Assembly (NCBI GenBank): GCA_947500385.1
Contig: CANMSA010000008.1
Location: 172,123 to 236,122, forward strand
DNA length: 64,000 nt
Origin: an uncultured Flavobacteriaceae bacterium
GTDB taxonomy: Bacteria > Bacteroidota > Bacteroidia > Flavobacteriales > Flavobacteriaceae
Direction of reading: 5' to 3'
Within the stretch, counting starts at the first letter, position 1; each line of letters opens with the position of its first letter. Position numbers and translations under genes: made by a program. Below the pieces are notes generated by a model. That model was not told the DNA's origin. It saw only the letters and a list, made by a program, of their open reading frames with translations, and ran no database searches. This document shows positions 44,848 to 53,486 of this stretch, one piece after another.

Positions 44848-45031
44848 ATGGTGGTCGGTTGGCAGTAGGCGATAAAAAGTATTCAGTAAGCAGTAGTGAG
44901 TAGTCAGTGATGAGTCAAGAGTTATGAGTTATGAGTGATGCATTTGAGTTTGTATTTGAATTTGAAAAAGATCTAAGACGTAAAACATATGACGAGGGAG
45001 CTATCTGGGAACGGCTTTTTCTTTTTAGCAT

Positions 45032-45099
45032 TGTCAGCTTGAGCGCAGTCGAAAGCCTGGGAACATAGCGATTAGGTCTCGACTCCGCTCGACCTGACA
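45032..45099 (+). repeat. REP-like palindrome
   Basis: TGTCAGCTTGAGCGCAGTCGA (45032-45052) pairs with TCGACTCCGCTCGACCTGAC and the following A (45079-45099) in 18 of 21 positions, around a 26-nt loop. The pattern (GTCAG..TGAGCG.AGTCGA) is the kind of dispersed palindrome often seen between flavobacterial genes; a degenerate relative is at 17491-17561. Confidence 0.65.
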
Positions 45100-45789
45100 A
45101 AGTAGTAAGCGGTACAAAGCAAACGATAATAAGTATTCAGTTTTGAGTTTGAGTTTGAATTTGACATTTGCATTTGCATTTGCATTTGCATTTGCATTTG
45201 CGCTTGCACTTGACACTTGCACTTGCACTTGTTTTGAGTTTGTCAAGGACAAAAAGACGAAAAGATGAAGGACTATGATGAATGAACAATTATCGGTAAT
45301 CAGTAATCAGTTGACAGTGAGCAGTGGGCAGTATTCAGTAATCAGTAATCAGTAATCAGTGAGCAGTGAGCAGTAATGAGTGGTCAGTAATGAGTGATGC
45401 ATTTGAGTTTGAATTTGACATTTGAATTTGAATTTGCACTTGACACTTGCACTTGAACTTGTTTTGAGTTTGAATTTGACATTTGCATTTGCATTTGCAT
45501 TTGCGCTTGCACTTTACACTTGCACTTGACACTTGTTTTGTATTTGAATTTGTCAAGGACAAAAAGACGAAAAGATAAAGGACTATGATGAATGAACAAT
45601 TATCGGTAATCAGTAATCAGTTGGCAGTGAGCAGTATTCAGTGAACAGTGAACAGTAATCAGTGGTCAGTGATGAGTTATGAGTTATGAGTGATGCATTT
45701 GTATTTGAATTTGCACTTGACACTTGCACTTGCACTTGAACTTGTTTTGTATTTGAATTTGACATTTGAATTTGTATTTATTTTTTTCA

Positions 45790-45879
45790 TCTAACCTCTA
45801 ACCTCTAACCTCTAACCTCTAACCTCTAACCTCTAACCTCTAACCTCTAACCTCTAACCTCTAACCTCTAACATCTAAC
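45790..45879 (+). repeat. heptamer tandem repeat (TAACCTC)n, about 13 units
   Basis: TAAC recurs at exact 7-bp spacing thirteen times, from 45792 to 45879. Only the last unit differs (ATC for CTC). The array ends about 20 bp before the first possible start codon of dnaE2, so changes in copy number would alter the distance from any upstream promoter to that gene. Confidence 0.93.
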
Positions 45880-45899
45880 CCGGAACTTGCACTTGATGC

Positions 45900-48800
45900 T
45901 TGTACCTGAACTTTTTTATCATCTATCTAAACTGCCATACATATTACAGTCTTCGTTTCGGTACCTTCTCCGAGTTGGCCTTATTGCAATTGGCACAGGA
46001 GAACCAGGTAACCCAATTGGTATTGACCGATATCAACAATACCTCTGCGTGCCTCAATTTTGTGCGAAAAGCACCCGAGTATCAGATCAGGCCCCTTCTC
46101 GGAATCGACTTTCGAAACGGGGTGGATCAATGCTATGTAGGCATTGCCAAAAACAATGAGGGGTATTTAGAGTTGAACAACTTCCTTTCCGAACACCTGC
46201 ATCAAGAAAAACCTTTTCCGCCGATCGCTCCCGAGTTTAAGAATGCCTATATCATTTATCCTTTTGAAACCGTGTTGCTGCAAGAGATCGAGACATTTAG
46301 GGCACAGGAGTACATCGGTATTTCCATTGCCGATTTACGGCGCTTGCGTTTTTCAAGAATCATGGCCTTAAAAGATAAATTGGTCGTGCAACAACCGGTC
46401 ACCTTTCGCAACAAGCGCGATTTTAATGCCCATCGTTTATTGCGCGCCATTGACAACAATACCTTGTTAAGTAAATTATCGGTCACCGAACAGGCCGGTG
46501 AAGAAGAGAAAATGTTCCCCGTACAGAACTTGGCCGCCGTGTTTTCAGAATACCCTTTTATACTGGAAAATACCGAACGATTACTAAACGCATGCACTAT
46601 TGTGTTCGATTTTTCAGAGGGGCGAAAGCCGCAAAACCTGAAAAATTATACAAGAAGTACGGGGGAAGATGAGGTATTATTGGAAAAACTGTGTGAGGAA
46701 GGGCTCCCATACCGGTATCCCAATGCCGATAAGGCCGTGAAGGCCCGTTTGCAAAAAGAGTTGCAACTCATCAAAAAAATGGGATTTGTCTCCTATTTTT
46801 TGATCAATTGGGATATTGTTTCCTATGCGCGCAAGCAACGGTTCTTTTATGTAGGGCGGGGCAGTGGGGCGAATAGTATTGTGGCCTATCTATTGCGTAT
46901 TACCGATGTAGATCCCATGGAGCTCGATCTGTATTTTGAACGTTTTATTAACCTGTACAGGGCCAATCCGCCCGATTTTGATATCGATTTTTCACACCGC
47001 GATCGGCCGGTAATGACACAATATATCTTTGATCGTTTTGAAAATGTAGCCCTGTTGGGAACCTATGTCACCTTTAAATGGCGGGGCATGGTACGGGAAC
47101 TGGGAAAGGTTTTTGGGTTGCCCAAAGACGAGATCGATCTGCTTTCCGAGGGGCGCTTCGAGGCGACCCGTTTAGATGAGGTTTCGTCGCTGGTCGTAAA
47201 ATATACTCGCCTCTTGGAAGGGATGCCCAATTACCTGAGCATTCATGCCGGGGGCATTCTGATCAGTGAACGCCCCTTGCATTGGTTCGCTGCCACCCAT
47301 TTGCCGCCCAAGGGCTTTGCGACCACCCAGTTCGATATGGTAATCGCCGAAGATGTAGGGCTCTATAAATTCGATATTCTAGGGCAACGGGGCTTGGCCA
47401 AGATTCGGGAAACGATGGAAATTTTAGAACGCGATCGGCCTGCTGAATTTGCCCGTATCGATATTCACGATATCAAAAGCTTTAAACAAGATCCCAAGAT
47501 CAATTCGCTGGTCAAAACGGCCCAATGTATGGGGTGTTTTTATGTAGAATCGCCCGCCATGCGCATGTTGCTCAAAAAACTAGAGGTCGATACCTATTTG
47601 GGGCTTGTAGCGGCAAGTTCGATCATTCGCCCGGGGGTGGCCAAAAGTGGTATGATGCGCGAATACATTCTACGGCATCGAAACCAGGGCCGGGCCGAAG
47701 AGAAGGCCCATCCCGTAATGCTCGATATCATGCCCGATACCTATGGGGTCATGGTATATCAAGAAGACGTTATAAAGGTCGCGCACCACTTTGCCGATCT
47801 TAGCCTGGGCGAGGCCGATGTATTGCGCCGCGGTATGAGCGGTAAATTCCGTTCCCGGGAAGAATTTCAAAAAGTACGGGAGAAGTTCATCCAAAACTGC
47901 CGTAAGAAAGGCTATGCCGAAGACCTTATTTTTGAGATCTGGAACCAGGTCGCCAGTTTCGCCGGCTATGCCTTTGCCAAGGGGCACTCGGCTTCTTACG
48001 CCGTTGAAAGCTATCAAACGCTCTTTTTAAGGGCCTACTATCCGTTGGAATATATGGTGGCCGTATTGAATAATGGTGGCGGATTTTATCGGTCCGAGTT
48101 CTATGTACACGAGGCGCGAATGCTCGGGGCTACGATACATGCCCCCTGTATCAATAAAAGCCTTGCGGCGAACCGTATTTACGGGAAAGAATTGTACTTG
48201 GGCCTCGGGTATTTAAAAGAATTGGAGGCAAGGGTCATGGAACGTATCCTTAAGGAACGTCACCTGCAGGGCCCGTTTCGTTCTTTAGAAGGTTTTCTTG
48301 ATCGGGTCTTGATTTCCATCGAGCAAGTCGGTATCCTCATCCGTATCAATGCCTTTCGTTTTACGGGGACCAATAAACACCAGTTGCTTTGGAAAGCGCA
48401 TTTGTTTTTAGGGAAAAGTACCAAAGTAGACCATCCCAAACTGTTTGCTCCCAAAAAACAGGATTTTCAAATTCCGACACTCCATACGACCAACCTAGAG
48501 ATGGCGTTTACGCAATTGGAACTTTTGGGTTTTTGTTTGTGCAGTCCGTTCGAACTGCTTCGGGAAGCTCCGAAAAATACAAATGGCAGTAAAGATCTGG
48601 AGCGTTATCTCAACAGGCATATCGATATCTATGGCTATCTGGTCACGGTAAAAAATACCAGTACCCATAACGGGAAACGCATGCATTTTGCTACCCTGGT
48701 GGATCAGCAGGGCGAGGTGTTCGATACGGTACTGTTCCCGCCCGTTGCCGCTAAGTATTTTTTTAGGGGGCGGGGTATTTATCGGTTTTATGGGAAAGTG

Positions 48801-48929
48801 GTCAGTGAGTTCGGCTTTTTAAGCATCGAGGTGGTCAAAATGCTCAAACAAGAATATGTTCCAGATCCCCGCTATGCCGATATGAAAACGGCCAATCGGG
48901 AGCTGTTCTTTAAAGAAGCAAAAGAATAA
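45900..48929 (+). CDS. dnaE2: error-prone DNA polymerase III alpha subunit (DnaE2-like)
   Basis: The 1009-residue frame has an N-terminal PHP-type domain (YLNCHTYYSLRFGTFSE). The polymerase core has GRGSGANSIVAYLLR and PPDFDIDFSHRDR, whose aspartates bind the catalytic metals, and further GMSGKFRSREEF and FAKGHSASYAVESYQ. A C-terminal OB-fold region is present, but there is no tau-binding tail of the replicative enzyme. The length fits DnaE2. No ATG precedes the conserved YLNCHTYY: the place where relatives have Met-Tyr-Leu-Asn is ATC-TAT-CTA-AAC (45921), and the nearest in-frame start is TTG at 45900, inside the repeat array. It works with the Y-family enzyme upstream. Confidence 0.9.
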   Translation: MYLNFFIIYLNCHTYYSLRFGTFSELALLQLAQENQVTQLVLTDINNTSACLNFVRKAPEYQIRPLLGIDFRNGVDQCYVGIAKNNEGYLELNNFLSEHLHQEKPFPPIAPEFKNAYIIYPFETVLLQEIETFRAQEYIGISIADLRRLRFSRIMALKDKLVVQQPVTFRNKRDFNAHRLLRAIDNNTLLSKLSVTEQAGEEEKMFPVQNLAAVFSEYPFILENTERLLNACTIVFDFSEGRKPQNLKNYTRSTGEDEVLLEKLCEEGLPYRYPNADKAVKARLQKELQLIKKMGFVSYFLINWDIVSYARKQRFFYVGRGSGANSIVAYLLRITDVDPMELDLYFERFINLYRANPPDFDIDFSHRDRPVMTQYIFDRFENVALLGTYVTFKWRGMVRELGKVFGLPKDEIDLLSEGRFEATRLDEVSSLVVKYTRLLEGMPNYLSIHAGGILISERPLHWFAATHLPPKGFATTQFDMVIAEDVGLYKFDILGQRGLAKIRETMEILERDRPAEFARIDIHDIKSFKQDPKINSLVKTAQCMGCFYVESPAMRMLLKKLEVDTYLGLVAASSIIRPGVAKSGMMREYILRHRNQGRAEEKAHPVMLDIMPDTYGVMVYQEDVIKVAHHFADLSLGEADVLRRGMSGKFRSREEFQKVREKFIQNCRKKGYAEDLIFEIWNQVASFAGYAFAKGHSASYAVESYQTLFLRAYYPLEYMVAVLNNGGGFYRSEFYVHEARMLGATIHAPCINKSLAANRIYGKELYLGLGYLKELEARVMERILKERHLQGPFRSLEGFLDRVLISIEQVGILIRINAFRFTGTNKHQLLWKAHLFLGKSTKVDHPKLFAPKKQDFQIPTLHTTNLEMAFTQLELLGFCLCSPFELLREAPKNTNGSKDLERYLNRHIDIYGYLVTVKNTSTHNGKRMHFATLVDQQGEVFDTVLFPPVAAKYFFRGRGIYRFYGKVVSEFGFLSIEVVKMLKQEYVPDPRYADMKTANRELFFKEAKE

Positions 48930-48937
48930 GGTCATAG

Positions 48938-49042
48938 GTGTTTTGGGCGTTTCCGTACAAGGGTACGGCCGGGCTTTCCGCCCTCGCTTTTTTTGTAAAA
49001 GGCAAAAAAGAGCTCAAACAACGGCTGCAATCCCTAACGCAG
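48938..49042 (+). repeat. structured flavobacterial intergenic element (GGGCGTT...CAATCCCTAACGC)
   Basis: TTTTGGGCGTTTCC is followed by a perfect hairpin CCGTAC-AAGG-GTACGG (48953-48968), then GGGC-TTTCC-GCCC (48971-48983) with a T-rich run, a third stem CTTTTTTTG/CAAAAAAG, and GGCTGCAATCCCTAACGC. I know this order of motifs from gaps in many Flavobacteria. Frames through it give a recurrent but surely spurious peptide ending in AIPNAV. The second hairpin plus T run probably ends dnaE2 transcription. Confidence 0.55.
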
Positions 49043-49144
49043 TTCCGTTTATACGATCAAACGGCCAGCTATACATTCAAACTGCCCATTGGTTGATCGG
49101 CCCTTGGGGAAAGAAACGATGTGCCTTATTTTTGAAGGGAACTA

Positions 49145-49177
49145 AAAAGAGCCCTATCTGTGAAGACGGGCTCTTTT
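49145..49177 (+). terminator. rho-independent-like terminator
   Basis: Perfect 10-bp arms AAAAGAGCCC and GGGCTCTTTT around a 13-nt loop; because the stem starts in A and ends in T it can work in both directions. It follows the structured element after dnaE2. The gap 48930-49415 has no other supported feature. Confidence 0.75.
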
Positions 49178-49415
49178 ACGAGAACACTATATGAAAATGA
49201 AAAAATTTACTTTTTGCTAATTACATAGTAAACTTAGGGCGAGTGCTTCAGAATGGAAAATAAATGATGTGTAGCCCTCAAAACCTGTGGTGTACTCCTG
49301 CGTTTTTGATTTTTAGAATTCTTTTTTTGGCATTTTTTACGAAAAAAGCGTTCGGGCACGATACTTGCGGCAAAAAAAATACGTTACAACTAATAGAGAC
49401 CAGCTTTTGAATCAA

Positions 49416-49796
49416 ATGAAACCGATAACCACCATACTCTTAGCCGCACTTTTTATGGTGTCTTGTTCCAAGGATAATGAAGACGTGATCAACGTGGAGC
49501 TCGAAGGGCAATGGGAACTTTCAGATGCGGTCTGTTTTTGTTTTTTTGATGAAAATCCAGACTTCAGTACCCATAAAATAAGCTTTGAAGGGAGTACCTT
49601 ATCGATTACCAATTCAGGAGAAAACGAATTTTTGACCAATGCCGAAGGGTCGTACCAAGTATCGGGGAATTTAATTACCCTTTCCAACGGCAATCAGTAT
49701 CGGTATTCAAAAGATGGCAATACCCTCACCCTCACCTTTGTCGACCAGTCAGAAATCGCAGACGACGAGCTTATCTTGCTCTATATTCGATCGTAA
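49416..49796 (+). CDS. small lipoprotein, lipocalin-like
   Basis: From the ATG at 49416 the protein has 126 residues with a lipobox (TILLAALFMVSC, Cys16). The rest has the form of the lipocalin-like beta-barrel family: ELEGQWELSDAVCFCFFDEN, ISFEGSTLSITNSGENEFL and GNLITLSNGNQYRYSKDGN. A longer frame from 49365 would place 17 residues before the signal. It converges with the trehalase gene, 4 nt away. Function unknown. Confidence 0.75.
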   Translation: MKPITTILLAALFMVSCSKDNEDVINVELEGQWELSDAVCFCFFDENPDFSTHKISFEGSTLSITNSGENEFLTNAEGSYQVSGNLITLSNGNQYRYSKDGNTLTLTFVDQSEIADDELILLYIRS

Positions 49797-49800
49797 GAGG

Positions 49801-51399
49801 TTATTTTTCTGCTAAAAAAGCTTTTAGCGCAAGGTACACCCCGTTGCTCCAACCGAAACCGTCTTGCACGGGATATTCACCACCGCCCGCTTCAAGGCCC
49901 ATGTCCTCTACATTGTATTTCTCTACAAATTTTCCGGTATTGGCATATACTTTTTCGTTGATGGCCACCCATCGCTCGGCAATGGTCCTGGCCAGCTCGT
50001 GATGCCCATAATTTTCGAGCCCTACGATCGTCATCCATTGCAAAGGGGCCCATCCGTTCGGGGCATCCCATTGTTCCCCGGTATTGACCAAGGTAGTAAC
50101 GACTCCGCCCGGCTTTAAAAATTGTGCCTCGATGTACTTGGCAATGGCATCGGCCTGGTTCTGATTGGCCATTTTAAAGAACAACGGGTAGGTCATGGCC
50201 AAAGATTTAATGCCGGTTTTTCGTTGCCGTACAAAATTAAAATCCTCGTACACCCCCTCATTCGCGTTCCACGAATAGGTATCTAAAAAGTTGATCCTAT
50301 TGTTCATTCTATTTTTTAAAAAAGCCACATAATCGGCATCCTCGGCATAACAACGGGTCAAGAGTTCCTCAAGACCGTATAAAAGTGCATTCAGGTCTAC
50401 GGGAATAATATCGGTGGTTTCAATGGTCTCGATATTTCTGCCGTTGGCGAACCAACGGGAAGTATAATCCCAGCCCGATTCGGCCCCTGAACGCAAGTCT
50501 CGGTACATTTTTTTGCCCCCGGCCAGCTTTTGAATTTGAAAGAAATCTTCGCGATACGATTCCTGTCTGGGCGTATCCCCGGCATCATAATAGCGGTTTA
50601 CGGTCCCAGATGGGGTGTTTACACAATGGCGCAGGGCGGTTTCCTTGGTAAGGCTTCCGTTCATCCAAAAGGCATATTCCTGCTTCAGCACTTCCCGGTA
50701 TTTTGTATACACTTCATCGCCATTATGTTCGGCCAATAGCTGTACCATTTGGGAAAAGAAAGGGGGTTGGGATCTTGTGATGTAGTAGTTTCTGTTGCCA
50801 TTGGGGATATGCCCTACCGTATTGATCAAATGCGCAAAATTGTCCAACATGTCTTCGATGAGCTGAAACTCGCCCGACTCTACCAATCCCAACATGGTAA
50901 AATAACTATCCCAGTAGTACACTTCGCGAAAACGGCCGCCGGGAACCACGTAGGGTTTCGGTAATGGGATCAGGGTACTGCCTTCCCGTATACTGTCCGA
51001 TGCGCGCTTGAGTACCGGCCACAAGGCATTTACATGTGCTACGGCAGATCTGCCGGGGTCCGATTTGAAATCGGAGGAGATAGAAGAGGGGATTTCAAAA
51101 TGGTCTTCTACGAATTTTTTGAGATCAAAGCCTTCTTCTTTTTTTTCTTTGTTGTATTTGACCCTGATTTCTTCATGCGGGAATTTGGCAGTACAATCTA
51201 CAAAGGTCTTGCTATCGGGAAATATTTCCTGCAGCTGTACATCAATGAACAAACTTCCCAATAAAATATCAGGGGTGGTGAAGTTGGTCTTTGTAGGAAC
51301 AACCGATGTTTCCCGAGATTCTTGTGAATCGGTTTTTTTGGTGGTTTCGGTCTTACAGGAAAGTAGGGCAAGAAAAAATAGTACGTACAAATATCTCAT
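49801..51399 (-). CDS. treA: alpha,alpha-trehalase (GH37), lipoprotein
   Basis: From the ATG at 51399 the protein has 532 residues and a lipobox (YLYVLFFLALLSC, Cys16). Both family signatures are present: PGGRFREVYYWDSY and QWDAPNGWAPLQWM. The catalytic Asp lies in the RHCVNTPSGTVNR / SGWDYTSRW region, as in other GH37 enzymes. It splits trehalose into two glucose molecules, here in the periplasm or at the outer membrane. An upstream ATG at 51429 would precede the signal and is less likely. The next gene upstream on this strand encodes a carbohydrate-binding-like lipoprotein. Confidence 0.93.
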   Translation of the reverse strand: MRYLYVLFFLALLSCKTETTKKTDSQESRETSVVPTKTNFTTPDILLGSLFIDVQLQEIFPDSKTFVDCTAKFPHEEIRVKYNKEKKEEGFDLKKFVEDHFEIPSSISSDFKSDPGRSAVAHVNALWPVLKRASDSIREGSTLIPLPKPYVVPGGRFREVYYWDSYFTMLGLVESGEFQLIEDMLDNFAHLINTVGHIPNGNRNYYITRSQPPFFSQMVQLLAEHNGDEVYTKYREVLKQEYAFWMNGSLTKETALRHCVNTPSGTVNRYYDAGDTPRQESYREDFFQIQKLAGGKKMYRDLRSGAESGWDYTSRWFANGRNIETIETTDIIPVDLNALLYGLEELLTRCYAEDADYVAFLKNRMNNRINFLDTYSWNANEGVYEDFNFVRQRKTGIKSLAMTYPLFFKMANQNQADAIAKYIEAQFLKPGGVVTTLVNTGEQWDAPNGWAPLQWMTIVGLENYGHHELARTIAERWVAINEKVYANTGKFVEKYNVEDMGLEAGGGEYPVQDGFGWSNGVYLALKAFLAEK

Positions 51400-51666
51400 A
51401 AGGTGGTCATGATGTTTTACAATTGCCAAAGTATTAATTTTTAAGGGCGAAACATAGCAATGAGGAAAGAAAATAATAGAGTGGGAATATGGTAGATGGT
51501 CGAATTGAAACTTTTGCCATAGAAAAAGAAACCTTGACCAAGTATGTCTTGATCAAGGTGCATAAAGTGTTTTCCGAAACCTTTAAACCGCGTTTGACTT
51601 TTTGGGAGTGTGGTTTCAAAATTGCTTATATTGGAGCATATTACTTTTATAAATATATTACCGGGT

Positions 51667-51792
51667 ATGGAACTTTCGAGCGAAACAACAGCCATTTTGA
51701 CCAGTTTGGCCTTGTTCTTACTTGCCCTAATTTTTAGAATAGGATTTCGCATGTACCATTCCAAGAAACTCAAAAAGCAGTCTGGGAAGTAA
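51667..51792 (+). CDS. possible 41-residue membrane protein
   Basis: An ATG at 51667 opens a 41-codon frame: MELSSETTAILTSLALFLLA, then LIFRIGFRMYHSKKLKKQSGK. A single hydrophobic helix followed by a basic tail is typical of real small membrane proteins. It lies between two minus-strand genes and convergent to one of them. No homology is known to me. The frame can be extended to 51610, but without good coding character. Confidence 0.4.
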   Translation: MELSSETTAILTSLALFLLALIFRIGFRMYHSKKLKKQSGK

Positions 51793-51872
51793 TATTCCAG
51801 GCTTAAGGAATGTCTGCGAAGAAGACAAAAGTTCCTTTTGGGCCACTCTCGCCATCAACCAGGGGCATTGCT

Positions 51873-53486
51873 TTATTCGACCCGTATGAGCTCCCATGCG
51901 GTGAAGTCGCCTTCCCAGTTTCCATTGTTGGATACGGTAAACACCTCTTCTCCTTCATGTGGGTTGCCAGGTCGTATGAATTGATCGGTGACCTTGTTGA
52001 TCAAGCGGTAACTGTCATTTTCGAGTGCTACTACCTTCCAATGTGTCCAGCTTCCTGTCCAATTGGTTTTGCCTGTCATTATAGGTTCCCCGTTGGTGTT
52101 GTTTTTTGGGCGTATTCTTCGGTTGCCGTGTTGGCTTTTAAGGCGAAAATGGCCGTCTTCCGTTCGCTCAACCTGCCATATAGCACGTTCATCGTCCGCG
52201 ATGGCGACCAATTTGGCAAAGTCTTCATCGTTTACAGGGCTTAGAAATTTCCCGGTGGCTTTGTTTTTAATTTTGATCAAGGCGCCTTCCTGCAAAGGGT
52301 CAGTGGGGGTTTCTGAGTCTTCATCGTTCCCATTACCAATAGGTGTAATGCTAAAATTATCGAAAGAGATATCCATAGCGTCACCGAAATTCCCCCAACC
52401 GAATACCTGTACAAAAAATTGATAGGTGCCATCAAAAGGCGCTCCATGGGTAAAGGGTACCGTTTGCCAACCACCCTCTTCCACCACATGGTCTATGGGC
52501 CCCCACCATGTATTGCTTTGTTCATGGTATATAATATAGTTTACAATGCCTGAATCGCCCGGTCCGGAATAATTGTTCCATTTAATATCCGTACTGGCCG
52601 CGTAGCGGGCGCCCTTGGTCAAGGTTACTTGCTGCATGAGTTTCACTGCCGAGAAATTATTGGTGTTTGCGGGAATCTTTAAACGAACGTATTTATTGCC
52701 CGCATTGCTTTCTACTTTACCAGTGAGGGCTTCGTTGGGGGAATAGAATTCCCATGCGCCCCCCGGGTTGCCGCCAACGGTTTGGGCATTGAATTGACCG
52801 TCGGTGATTAAATTACCGCTTCGCGACTCGTTGTCCACTGCGTTTTCCACTTCTTTGAGGGTGAAATTATCGACCCTGAGGTCTGTTTTTTTGGGGATTT
52901 GATGGGGCAATAACGATAAGTAAACGAAAATAGGTTGATCTGGTTCAACTGCCATAAAGCGATACGTAATGGTGGTCCAAGCTCCATTACGTATCCAAAC
53001 ATCTTTGCCTGCAAAGGTTTTATCGGCCTGGTGTTGTGCCCAAAACGAAACGATCGCCGAAGCGTTGCCGTTGTTCGGGTTGGCCCATTGTACCCTTGCG
53101 GAAGCTTCGTAAATAATCCCCGGACGTAGTGTAAGGCGCTGGCCAATGGTGATATGGTCAAAGGCAGCCGGGTTGGCATTTTCTGGCAAGGATAACAGGC
53201 AGTGCCGGGAACCATCATCGGAAAGTGAACTATTTTCAATTCGGTCTACGACAAATTCAGTGGTATTGTTACCCGTGCGTTGTACCTCCCAATTCGAATT
53301 GGCCGTGGTCATACGGCCATCTGCACCCGATTCAAATCCTGAATCGGAAAGTAGGGAGATATCGGAAAGCAAGGTGTGGGGCGTTAGGTTTTCGGGGGCC
53401 GGTTCCAGATTTTTTTCGCAGGAAAAAAGTAGGGATAGCGCCAATGCGCAAAGTGCGCTCAAGGGAAGCATTTTTTTCATAATCAC
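51873..53486 (-). CDS. lipoprotein with two carbohydrate-binding-like domains and a beta-trefoil end
   Basis: The 537-residue protein has a lipobox (LSALCALALSLLFSC). Two beta-sandwich domains of the CBM4/CBM9-like type follow (LLSDSGFESGADGRMTTANS ... VSFWAQHQADKTFAGKDVWI; LITDGQFNAQTVGGNPGGAW ... FFVQVFGWGNFGDAMDISFD). The last 135 residues hold repeats like ALIKIKNKATGKFLSPVNDE, FRLKSQHGNRRIRPKN and YRLINKVTDQFIRPGN, the three-fold pattern of a ricin/fascin-type beta-trefoil. No catalytic motif was seen, so it is probably a glycan-binding surface protein, perhaps delivering sugar to the adjacent trehalase. Confidence 0.72.
   Translation of the reverse strand: MIMKKMLPLSALCALALSLLFSCEKNLEPAPENLTPHTLLSDISLLSDSGFESGADGRMTTANSNWEVQRTGNNTTEFVVDRIENSSLSDDGSRHCLLSLPENANPAAFDHITIGQRLTLRPGIIYEASARVQWANPNNGNASAIVSFWAQHQADKTFAGKDVWIRNGAWTTITYRFMAVEPDQPIFVYLSLLPHQIPKKTDLRVDNFTLKEVENAVDNESRSGNLITDGQFNAQTVGGNPGGAWEFYSPNEALTGKVESNAGNKYVRLKIPANTNNFSAVKLMQQVTLTKGARYAASTDIKWNNYSGPGDSGIVNYIIYHEQSNTWWGPIDHVVEEGGWQTVPFTHGAPFDGTYQFFVQVFGWGNFGDAMDISFDNFSITPIGNGNDEDSETPTDPLQEGALIKIKNKATGKFLSPVNDEDFAKLVAIADDERAIWQVERTEDGHFRLKSQHGNRRIRPKNNTNGEPIMTGKTNWTGSWTHWKVVALENDSYRLINKVTDQFIRPGNPHEGEEVFTVSNNGNWEGDFTAWELIRVE

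Larger units (their letters stand above)
44850..45899 (+). repeat. 1-kb composite short-period repeat array between dinB and dnaE2
   Basis: No gene is visible here. Three kinds of repeats alternate: 7-8-bp words of the CAGTAATC/CAGTGAG type (e.g. 44880-44930, 45295-45390, 45605-45690), 6-bp-period words TTTGAA/TTTGCA/CTTGAC (45140-45240, 45400-45550, 45695-45785), and the heptamer TAACCTC (45790-45879). A longer block, with AAAAAGACGAAAAGAT and AATGAACAATTATCGG words, occurs twice (about 45250-45315 and 45557-45622), so there is also a ~305-bp higher-order repeat. The last words reach the presumed start of dnaE2. Confidence 0.88.

Noticed and set aside
45034..45599. Minus-strand frames of 68-72 codons rich in Asn-Ala or Lys-Cys repeats.
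   Set aside because: They are translations of the hexamer repeat array and carry no start context or conserved sequence.
45790..45879. CRISPR array or telomere.
   Set aside because: The repeat is only 7 bp with no spacers, there are no cas genes nearby, and the DNA goes on as normal chromosome on both sides.
48943..49194. An 83-codon plus-strand frame after dnaE2.
   Set aside because: It runs through the structured intergenic element and the terminator at 49145-49177; the peptide is the usual artefact of that element.
51441..51773. A 110-codon minus-strand frame between the trehalase and the glycan-binding lipoprotein genes.
   Set aside because: There is no signal peptide, domain or coding bias; the opposite-strand 41-codon frame has at least a credible membrane-protein pattern.
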